58,106 bases of DNA from a virus. A model generated the notes under the pieces. That model had not been told where the DNA came from and did not search any database. It was given only the letters and a program-made list of their open reading frames with translations. Position numbers and translations under genes: made by a program. The stretch covers positions 1 to 58,106 of IMG/VR virus record IMGVR_UViG_3300035180_000411. One strand, given 5' to 3'. Below, piece after piece: positions 41,915-47,557 of the stretch. Position 1 is the stretch's first letter. Each line of letters begins with the position of its first letter.

Positions 41915-43492
41915 TTATTCGTTATCCAGCATGTTGCGAATATCCCAGACCGGATCGAACTTCGCACGCAGTGCTTCCGCTAACTTGCTGTTCGACAGAT
42001 TGAGTAGATAGTAAACAGTGGACCACGTATCAATACGTGTAGTACCCGCCCGGTGCTTGGATTTCACCACGTCCTGCAGAAACGCCATCAGTGTTTGCGT
42101 TTCCATCTTGGTCGGCACGCAGTGCGGATGGTACAGCGCCTTGGAATATGCGTCCCCGCCTACGCGCCAGGTATTGGTTCGGATTTCATCCGGCATTGCG
42201 AAGACCCGTACACCGTCTTTGATTCCGCAGCAGAACGCCCCGCCTGCGTTCCGGATAAATCCTTCCTTGTGGTGCGGCAGTGCGTTGTTTCTATGTGTCC
42301 ATACTCCACCCCGGAGTTGTACTAACCCGAGAGCTTCTTTATCTACAGTATTAAGGTATCGAACCCCGTCGATGACTATGGTGTTTTCTCGCCTGGCATA
42401 CATATCTATTGAGTCACTAATACGTGTCGCCGTGTAATGCGTGTCCCTACAGCTCGCGCAAACTTTTCCTCCTTCATGCACAGGTGTGAGCTTGCGTGGG
42501 CTAAACATATCTCCGCAGCAAACACAGGGTTCATGCCCAGCAGGGTTTTCGATATACACCCTACCTTCACGGGTAGCTGCAGCGCTATCCCCACTTTTCG
42601 CTATACGGATATAGTCACCGTCGATCTTCACCGTTTGCACAGGAGTATCGAGGTACGGCAGGATGTAGAAATCCGGTTTTCCCGGCGCCGGCAATTTCAG
42701 TAACCGAGCACCATCAAGCCCTAGCGCCTCACTTCCTCGGCTGTATTCATCTACGAAGCCCATTTCCCTGAGCCGGGCGGCGAGCATTGAATCTCCGTAC
42801 ACACGGGTGTACCTGGGGGGTGTTACTCCGATATGGCAGACAGTTCGGGCGTTGATTCGTCCATCCCGCCGTGTGTACGCCACGACAGTGTCCGGCCCTG
42901 CATACGCACGAACCGGGTGAACGCCTCCGGTGTTTACTTCCCAATACCGCATTTGATCCGCTCTACCGTCCATGCAGCTCTGCGGGCCGTTGCGGTATAC
43001 TTCTTCGATTTCGTCTTCGGTAGAGGCCCAGAGTACCAGACCCTCTTCGCACTTCTCGCGGTGCCGGTCTACCCACTGTTTGATTGCCTCGTTGTCGAGG
43101 TGCTCGGCGTAGTATTTCTGCAGGTACTTCCCTACCTTCATGCGGATTTGTACGTCCTGTCGCCCCTTTTCAGGGTTTGGCGTGTACGCGATCATACTGT
43201 TATCGTCGTCGCTTACGTGGACGAAATGGAGCGGGTCTACCCACGGCTCCGATGCGAATACTACCGGCGTGTAGGTGTGTATGAGTGTTTTCAGTTTGGC
43301 GTTGTCCGAACTACGAATGAGTTCACGCCAAATCCAGAAGTTTTCTTCGTTAGGCCCAGCGTTGCCTGCGAGTTCATAGTATTTAATTGTTTTCTCATAC
43401 GCAGGGCGTATACCGCAGGTTGTGGGGAATGTCCAGAAGCTGTCCAGCCATTCGTTGTATTGTTCAAGATTCGTTACTTTGTTTTTGCTCAT
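41915..43492 (-). CDS. large early protein with zinc ribbon and SCM motif
   Basis: A 525-residue protein. The N-terminal 130 residues are helical. Around residues 160-230 are NGPQSCMDG, VHPVRAYAG, VVAYTRRDGRINARTVC, and ATG-distal RVYGDSML. Around 320-345 is a CxxC...CxxC zinc ribbon (EPCVCCGDMFSPRKL; GKVCASCRD). The order SCM, then an RVYxG-like segment, recalls PcfJ-type and other large phage proteins with an SCxxG catalytic-looking site, but I cannot assign a function. ATG 43492 follows AGGAG. Confidence 0.68.
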   Translation of the reverse strand: MSKNKVTNLEQYNEWLDSFWTFPTTCGIRPAYEKTIKYYELAGNAGPNEENFWIWRELIRSSDNAKLKTLIHTYTPVVFASEPWVDPLHFVHVSDDDNSMIAYTPNPEKGRQDVQIRMKVGKYLQKYYAEHLDNEAIKQWVDRHREKCEEGLVLWASTEDEIEEVYRNGPQSCMDGRADQMRYWEVNTGGVHPVRAYAGPDTVVAYTRRDGRINARTVCHIGVTPPRYTRVYGDSMLAARLREMGFVDEYSRGSEALGLDGARLLKLPAPGKPDFYILPYLDTPVQTVKIDGDYIRIAKSGDSAAATREGRVYIENPAGHEPCVCCGDMFSPRKLTPVHEGGKVCASCRDTHYTATRISDSIDMYARRENTIVIDGVRYLNTVDKEALGLVQLRGGVWTHRNNALPHHKEGFIRNAGGAFCCGIKDGVRVFAMPDEIRTNTWRVGGDAYSKALYHPHCVPTKMETQTLMAFLQDVVKSKHRAGTTRIDTWSTVYYLLNLSNSKLAEALRAKFDPVWDIRNMLDNE

Positions 43493-43505
43493 TTTAGTTA
43501 AGCTC

Positions 43506-43778
43506 CTAACTAAATAATTGATCGGATGCGCTCTGTACGCGCGGGTATCGTTCGAAGTATTTTACGTTCATGGGGAGTTGCGCCCCTATTTTATTTCCTA
43601 AGCTATGGGTTCCATCGGCTTGCTCGATGAGTTCGATGAATTCGAACATGTAGTGTGTATTCGAATGTCCGCTACGGTGAGTAGCTCGGGCAACTAGCCC
43701 TACCCAGGAAGGGAAAGCCGGGTCTGTAAATACATATAGCTCGCCAGGGACGATATCATCTACTGTCAGTTTAGGCAT
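43506..43778 (-). CDS. small beta protein with C-terminal LFS tail
   Basis: A 90-residue protein (VDDIVPGELYVFTDPAFPSW, VGLVARATHRSGHSNTHYMF, EFIELIEQADG) that looks like an SH3-type barrel. It ends VQSASDQLFS. It is the first gene after the terminator at 43797-43821. ATTTAGGAG precedes ATG 43778. Confidence 0.7.
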   Translation of the reverse strand: MPKLTVDDIVPGELYVFTDPAFPSWVGLVARATHRSGHSNTHYMFEFIELIEQADGTHSLGNKIGAQLPMNVKYFERYPRVQSASDQLFS

Positions 43779-43796
43779 ACTGACTCCTAAATAAAA

Positions 43797-43821
43797 GGCG
43801 GGGCGTTATGAGCGCCCCGCC
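43797..43821 (-). terminator. rho-independent terminator, leftward
   Basis: GGCGGGGCG (43797-43805) and CGCCCCGCC (43813-43821) form a perfect 9-bp GC stem around 7 bases. Read on the minus strand it is followed by TTTTATTTAG. It lies between the genes at 43837 and 43778. Confidence 0.87.
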
Positions 43822-43836
43822 AAGACCCGTAATGAA

Positions 43837-44196
43837 TTAGGGCAGGAGCGCGAGCACGTGGTTGTCCAGGTCGTTCGCTGTCAATGATACGAGCTTGCGC
43901 GTATCGTCACGACGGACAAACACTGCCTTCTCGTCACCCGTGGCGTCGCGGTTGAGGCGCTCAACTACGCCTTTGAACTCAAACTTGGCACCACGCCAAT
44001 GGACGTAGTCACCTACTTCCACTCCGCAGAAGTCCTCGGAGGTGATGCGTGCATATGGTTCGTCCTGTTCAGGCGCTGAGGCGACTTGTTCGGTGACCAG
44101 TGCTGGCGCGGATTTTTCCGGGGCGGACTGTCCCATGCCTGCGAGCACGGCAAAGAAGTCTACGGTGGGGTTTTCAATAACGACGGTGATCTTCAT
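43837..44196 (-). CDS. small protein with SH3-like C-terminal domain
   Basis: A 119-residue protein. Residues 1-55 are low complexity with Ala/Glu/Pro. Residues about 62-119 form a barrel (GVEVGDYVHWRGAKFEFKGV; AVFVRRDDTRKLVSL; NDLDNHVL). AAGGAGA precedes ATG 44196. It lacks the LF tail. Function unknown. Confidence 0.7.
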   Translation of the reverse strand: MKITVVIENPTVDFFAVLAGMGQSAPEKSAPALVTEQVASAPEQDEPYARITSEDFCGVEVGDYVHWRGAKFEFKGVVERLNRDATGDEKAVFVRRDDTRKLVSLTANDLDNHVLALLP

Positions 44197-44265
44197 GGTA
44201 ATTCTCCTTGGTTAAATTAAATTGTGAGTCAATACTACACGGTGCGCCTCGCGGCGTTAGTTAGT

Positions 44266-44400
44266 TCATGCGATGCAAACTATCTTCAGTCTGCCGTTAG
44301 ACAGACCTAGAAAGTCTACCGCAAGAATGAGGGCCTCGACAGAATGCGAGGCGAAAACGGTTAACTGTTCGGTTTTGTTAGACACAATATAGGTGTGCAT
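44266..44400 (-). CDS. 44-residue early protein
   Basis: From ATG 44400, with GAGGTAGC upstream: MHTYIVSNKTEQLTVFASHS followed by VEALILAVDFLGLSNGR and a short end. Ordered beta-alpha pattern. It is the first gene downstream of the repeat-rich non-coding region. Unknown function. Confidence 0.55.
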   Translation of the reverse strand: MHTYIVSNKTEQLTVFASHSVEALILAVDFLGLSNGRLKIVCIA

Positions 44401-44525
44401 GATGCTACCTCGGGGGTGGTTTGTAGGCGCGGGGTGAGCTACCTTGGCAGGTTTTGTTAGCAATTATCCAAATGTTAGCCCCTAATTAGAAAATGGGGCA
44501 TTTTTTAAGTGCTTGATTTTTCAAT

Positions 44526-44549
44526 AATTATCCAATTATCCAATTATCC
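44526..44549. repeat. three tandem AATTATCC repeats
   Basis: Perfect 8-bp tandem copies at 44526, 44534 and 44542. A single copy occurs at 44462. Confidence 0.95.
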
Positions 44550-44736
44550 GCGAGAACAAACGCAAATTTGAAGTAACTTTTTCTACGGTGTGTTAACTCG
44601 TTAGCTCGTAGATTTTTACCGCTACACGGGGTTTTATATATATACGTATTTCTAATTGTATAAATAGGGGCTAACAAGTCCACTCCGGCTAGTGTTTATA
44701 GGGCTTCCAGCCTGTTAGCTCGTTTTCTAAAACCCC

Positions 44737-44752
44737 GGATAATTGGATAATT
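44737..44752. repeat. two tandem GGATAATT repeats, inverted relative to 44526
   Basis: Perfect 8-bp tandem copies that are the reverse complement of the AATTATCC unit. Together with 44526-44549 they bracket the AT-rich segment. Confidence 0.95.
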
Positions 44753-44816
44753 ACCTGTAGGTGTTAGCTCGCTACGCGCGCAAGTCCTTGATTTTGCTTG
44801 TGAGTAGCTAACAGAG

Positions 44817-44845
44817 TGAGCTAACATCCGATGGATGTTAGCTCA
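44817..44845. repeat. 29-bp perfect palindrome built from two iterons
   Basis: Arms TGAGCTAACATCC and GGATGTTAGCTCA (13 bases each) flank GAT. Each arm contains one TGTTAGCTC element, here facing each other. No T-tract follows on either strand, so it looks like a paired binding site rather than a terminator. Confidence 0.92.
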
Positions 44846-44875
44846 TGAAATGCGAAAGGCCGACGTAGCGCCGCG

Positions 44876-45055
44876 CTATCCTTGCCTGGCGCGGTAGTAT
44901 GCGTCCTGGTCGGCGAGGTGCTGAACCTCCCCTGGCACTGGATAGCCGGTGGGATACCAAAGATTGCATCTTTGGCCATCTATGCTGCTTTCATACGTGG
45001 CATTGATCTTGCCTTCTGTTTCGTAGCGTGCCGCTATGAGAATCCATGTTTCCAT
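44876..45055 (-). CDS. 59-residue early protein
   Basis: From ATG 45055 (GGAG six bases upstream), METWILIAARYETEGKINAT, then a YPTGYPVPGEVQHLADQDAY segment. It lies between a terminator (45075-45100) and the repeat region. No family recognised. Early position suggests host takeover. Confidence 0.6.
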   Translation of the reverse strand: METWILIAARYETEGKINATYESSIDGQRCNLWYPTGYPVPGEVQHLADQDAYYRARQG

Positions 45056-45074
45056 TTCCTTCTCCAAAAAACAA

Positions 45075-45100
45075 AGGGGCTATGGTTATCCATAGCCCCT
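45075..45100 (-). terminator. rho-independent terminator, leftward
   Basis: AGGGGCTATGG and CCATAGCCCCT form an 11-bp perfect stem with a 4-base loop. On the minus strand it is followed by TTTGTTTTTT. It separates the genes at 45158-45721 and 44876-45055. Confidence 0.92.
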
Positions 45101-45157
45101 AGAATCAATTAAAACAGGGCAAGAACGCATCGGCGCGCCTCACCCCTTGCCACCCTA

Positions 45158-45721
45158 TTATGCCGCGATGCGAAGAGGCTGAAAGGCCGCTATACGCATT
45201 TCTGTGAGGTATTGCGCCAAGGCCAGCGCTTCCTCTTCGCTGGTTTCAATCAGTTCACCCTTCACGACGAGTCCGTACAGTACCGGATTAGCCGTTACAT
45301 ATTCGCCTTCGATAACTTCTGGTTCGGATTCCACGGGTTCAGCCACCGGCGCGGACTCCGCAACAGGCGCGGGTTTTGCGGCGGCCTTCCTTGCCGCTCG
45401 TTGTTCCTTCTGGATTCTCCGAACTTCAGCTTGTGCCGCGAATACTGCCGCCGTCATTGCCTGTGCCATGTTCTCGGCACGGGCTTCAGTCATGGAGAGG
45501 TCGCGTTTTCCCGTATTCATCGGCAGCTTTTTCAGCTTCTCCCCAAGCCAAGCCGGCGCGGCCTCAACCAATTGCGCTTTAAGATTCACCCGCGCGCCAT
45601 CCACCACCCGGCCATTCCTGTGATACTGGATCAGCACGTATGCTACAGCTTCCTGTACTGCTTCCTGCAATGCCTCATCAGATTTTTTAATAGCGGCCAG
45701 CAATTGATTAAACGATTTCAT
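45158..45721 (-). CDS. helical early protein with Ala/Pro/Glu linker
   Basis: A 187-residue protein. Residues 1-115 are mostly helical (FNQLLAAIKKSDEALQEAVQ; RAENMAQAMTAAVFAAQAEV), followed by a PVAESAPVAEPVESEPEV linker and a short C-terminal alpha/beta part (VVKGELIETSEEEALALAQY). ATG 45721 follows GGGAGA in the duplicated leader. A host-binding or DNA-associated role is possible; no family recognised. Confidence 0.68.
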   Translation of the reverse strand: MKSFNQLLAAIKKSDEALQEAVQEAVAYVLIQYHRNGRVVDGARVNLKAQLVEAAPAWLGEKLKKLPMNTGKRDLSMTEARAENMAQAMTAAVFAAQAEVRRIQKEQRAARKAAAKPAPVAESAPVAEPVESEPEVIEGEYVTANPVLYGLVVKGELIETSEEEALALAQYLTEMRIAAFQPLRIAA

Positions 45722-45726
45722 GATTT

Positions 45727-45752
45727 TTCTCCCAAGTAATTAACTAAACAAA
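45727..45752. repeat. duplicated 26-bp leader, copy 1
   Basis: Identical to 46147-46172. On the minus strand it reads from the terminator T-tract through TTAGTTAATTACTTGGGAGAA, i.e. it includes the ribosome binding site of the gene at 45158-45721. Confidence 0.95.
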
Positions 45753-45755
45753 GAA

Positions 45756-45779
45756 TCACAGGCGAATATTCGCCTGTGA
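45756..45779 (-). terminator. rho-independent terminator / 24-bp palindrome, leftward
   Basis: TCACAGGCGAAT and ATTCGCCTGTGA are perfectly inverted. As RNA this forms a GC-rich hairpin followed on the minus strand by TTCTTTGTTT. It separates the genes at 45787-46140 and 45158-45721. Confidence 0.85.
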
Positions 45780-45786
45780 GATCACG

Positions 45787-46140
45787 TTACACGGCAGGGA
45801 TAAACCCTGCACGTTTTGCCTTCTTCCCCTTTTTTTGGGTGGAGAAAGCAAAGACTGGTTCCATCCCCCCGCGCTTCAGGTCCCTAATCAACGCGGGGAT
45901 AAGCCAAGAAGGCCCATCAATCAGCACTTGGGAAGGTTTTTCACCTTCAAAGCCGTGGTTAATTACATATAAGGCGATGAAGGCAGTAACCGCCGCGCGG
46001 GAATCGATTTCCGCTGGCGACGGGGTTTTATCGAAGGACAGCAGGGCGCGAATCGTGCTATGGTCAGCAGCGGGCATGTCAACCACTCCCGCTTTAACTT
46101 GTTCAGGCGTGGCCTTGCGGGATGTCAGATTCAAAATCAT
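45787..46140 (-). CDS. conserved phage/plasmid protein of unknown function
   Basis: A 117-residue alpha/beta protein. It starts MILNLTSRKATPEQVKAGVV, then LLSFDKTPSPAEIDSRAAVT, then AFIALYVINHG, VLIDGPSWLIPALIRDL and GGMEPVFAFSTQ. The pattern ILNLT.HxATPEQ...GV with LLTFD, SxxEI..RA and PxYAFS is widespread in proteobacterial phages and plasmids without an agreed function. ATG 46140 is chosen because TTGGGAGA in the leader provides its ribosome site. Confidence 0.78.
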   Translation of the reverse strand: MILNLTSRKATPEQVKAGVVDMPAADHSTIRALLSFDKTPSPAEIDSRAAVTAFIALYVINHGFEGEKPSQVLIDGPSWLIPALIRDLKRGGMEPVFAFSTQKKGKKAKRAGFIPAV

Positions 46141-46146
46141 GGCTTG

Positions 46147-46172
46147 TTCTCCCAAGTAATTAACTAAACAAA
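46147..46172. repeat. duplicated 26-bp leader, copy 2
   Basis: Identical to 45727-45752, in the same position relative to a start codon and to a terminator hairpin, here for the gene at 45787-46140. Confidence 0.95.
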
Positions 46173-46174
46173 AA

Positions 46175-46202
46175 AGAGGCTACGAAAAAATCCGTAGCCT
46201 CT
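46175..46202 (-). terminator. rho-independent terminator, leftward
   Basis: AGAGGCTACG and CGTAGCCTCT form a 10-bp stem with an 8-base loop, followed on the minus strand by TTTTTGTTTAG, which merges into the duplicated leader. Confidence 0.88.
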
Positions 46203-46215
46203 CAAAATTTCAGTA

Positions 46216-46239
46216 GCCAATTATTCGCGGACAATTGGC
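46216..46239. repeat. hairpin with 7-bp arms and 10-base loop
   Basis: GCCAATT (46216-46222) and AATTGGC (46233-46239) are perfect inverted arms. It lies in the leader of the leftward early genes, next to a second hairpin of similar loop length. Confidence 0.7.
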
Positions 46240-46246
46240 AATACCG

Positions 46247-46276
46247 TTTAATGCGCCTTATGCAAAGCGCATTAAA
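46247..46276. repeat. hairpin with 10-bp arms and 10-base loop
   Basis: TTTAATGCGC (46247-46256) and GCGCATTAAA (46267-46276) are perfect inverted arms. No T-tract follows, so termination is unlikely; an RNA signal or protein-binding site is more likely. Confidence 0.75.
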
Positions 46277-46308
46277 GATTCCGGTCTGTTCCGGTCGGAG
46301 TCATTTAG

Positions 46309-46569
46309 TTAACGATGGCGACAACCACACAATGCCCTAAGTAACAAATACGCCAGACAATACGACGGCATATTTAGATAGCCTAGGCTAATCCTTGTTC
46401 CCTCAAATTTCGCCTTGATTGTTTCGCACACCATGCAAAACTGCATGTAATGCGCCGGCATTGGACTATCCGGAAAAACCTTTACGGCGCCCCGCCTATT
46501 TGCGCGCTCCAGGTGTGCCTGGCGATGCGGGGGACTTGCGCGGTCGAATTTCACGATGACCGGCGTCAT
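46309..46569 (-). CDS. possible early protein, weakly supported
   Basis: An 86-residue frame with a Cys-rich C-terminal half (FCMVCETIKAKFEG; LRALCGCRHR). It fills an otherwise empty stretch upstream of the early genes, in their orientation, but ATG 46569 has no good ribosome site and the N-terminus is not convincing. A shorter start at residue 42 is possible. Confidence 0.35.
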   Translation of the reverse strand: MTPVIVKFDRASPPHRQAHLERANRRGAVKVFPDSPMPAHYMQFCMVCETIKAKFEGTRISLGYLNMPSYCLAYLLLRALCGCRHR

Positions 46570-47059
46570 TGCCAGTCAAACTTTAACAGGGATTCGACGC
46601 CCTGCAAAATTGCGCGTCCTGCTGCCTTGTCCGTTTTGTTGACCGCTTGCTAACCCGACAACCAATAACGCCTATGATGTTTCAAGCGCTTCCCAGCTGC
46701 CGGTGCTCACTTCTGCCGCGCCCGATTGCGGGGGCGTGGGCTTACGTAAACTGCGGACATGCAGTCTCCTTGACGCGCCAGATTTTGAAAGATCAGGTAC
46801 TACGTCAAGGGCGCGGCGTCAACCAGCTTCGCTATGCTGTGATTTTTTATGGGTCAAAAGGCGTCAACCCCAGGGTATGGGACCAACCCCGCCCCAGGGG
46901 GGAGGGCCGATTTTACCTATCTCACTCACAGCATCCCCCAAATTTCCACTCCTGTAAGCCACCATACACCCCTCAAAATTTCCCCCACAAAAACCACACC
47001 TGTAACCCCCAATACACTACCCACTTGACACAAATCCCCCCGCCTGATAGCGTTACCCA
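46570..47059. promoter_or_regulatory. divergent control region between early and late genes
   Basis: About 490 bases without a credible gene, between the leftward early block and the rightward terminase genes. It contains several TTGAC-type -35-like strings on both strands (for example 46639, 46768, 46811r, 46858r, 47025) but few good -10 partners. The last 140 bases (46925-47058) are C-rich on the plus strand with a loosely repeated CCACxCCTGTAA unit at about 46947 and 46995. Promoters for both directions and possibly a packaging site are expected here; I cannot fix their exact positions. Confidence 0.5.
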
Positions 47060-47557
47060 ATGACTACCCAATTACCAGCCATAGCCGATATACCTGCCCT
47101 GTTCATTTTTGACGCAGCCGTAGGGGTATACACGCTCGACGAACTGTGCGCGAAGTACGAATACCCGCCTGAATACGCCGCGTACCTGGAGAAAGAACCT
47201 GCATTCCAGAAGGCGGTGCGCGAGCAGGAAGCGGAACTGGACAAAACAGGGGTATCGTTCAAAATACGCAGCGGCCTGGTAGCTGAAGAGGCCATGATGA
47301 TTATCCGGGACAGGATAAAACGCGGGGATACTCCGACGCCGGTCGTGCTGGATGCGTTCAAGACGATGGCAAAGTTCGCGGGGCGTGAACCAGCCCCTGC
47401 AGGACAGCAGGCAGCCCCCGGTAGCGGGTTCAGTATCACGATCAATATCCCCCAGATGGGCGCCACGCCCGCGTCAACCATGACATTGGATTCGGTTTCT
47501 ACCCGCGTGGCGGACACCGCCGAGGTAGAAGTTGACCCTGAGTACGAATACTACTGA
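47060..47557 (+). CDS. terminase small subunit
   Basis: A 165-residue protein directly before the large subunit, overlapping it by one base (TGATG). The N-terminal 60 residues hold a helix-turn-helix-like region (VYTLDELCAKYEYPPEYAAY), followed by an oligomerisation helix (FKIRSGLVAEEAMMIIRDRI; PVVLDAFKTMAKFAGREP) and a flexible acidic tail. It should recognise viral DNA and present it to the motor. No ribosome site is evident before ATG 47060. Confidence 0.82.
   Translation: MTTQLPAIADIPALFIFDAAVGVYTLDELCAKYEYPPEYAAYLEKEPAFQKAVREQEAELDKTGVSFKIRSGLVAEEAMMIIRDRIKRGDTPTPVVLDAFKTMAKFAGREPAPAGQQAAPGSGFSITINIPQMGATPASTMTLDSVSTRVADTAEVEVDPEYEYY

Larger units (their letters stand above)
44455..44870. 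other. repeat-rich non-coding region, putative replication origin or regulator array
   Basis: About 410 bases without a convincing gene. The region holds about ten copies of a TGTTAGC(T/C)C element on both strands (44455, 44473, 44591, 44599, 44667r, 44713, 44762, 44805r, 44817r, 44836), six copies of AATTATCC (four direct, two inverted), an AT-rich stretch at 44631-44666, and a perfect palindrome at 44817-44845. Iterons flanking an AT-rich segment are the usual make-up of an origin; a multi-site transcription switch is the alternative. It lies within the leftward early block. Confidence 0.75.

Noticed and set aside
39570-43778. Simple DNA repeat at gene ends as the cause of the LF tails
   Set aside because: Synonymous codons differ for both Leu and Ser, including AGY versus TCN serine codons, so DNA-level identity does not explain the similarity.
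44526-44752. CRISPR or attachment site
   Set aside because: Repeats are 8-9 bases, on both strands, irregularly spaced, and no integrase gene exists in the genome.
46588-46625. tRNA-like T-arm (attcgac flanked by aggg and ccct)
   Set aside because: The stem does not pair correctly around a 7-base loop and no acceptor or anticodon arm can be built.
46647-47063. 138-codon rightward open frame in the divergent control region
   Set aside because: Low-complexity Pro/His/Asn composition from C-rich DNA, no ribosome site, and it overlaps the small terminase start.
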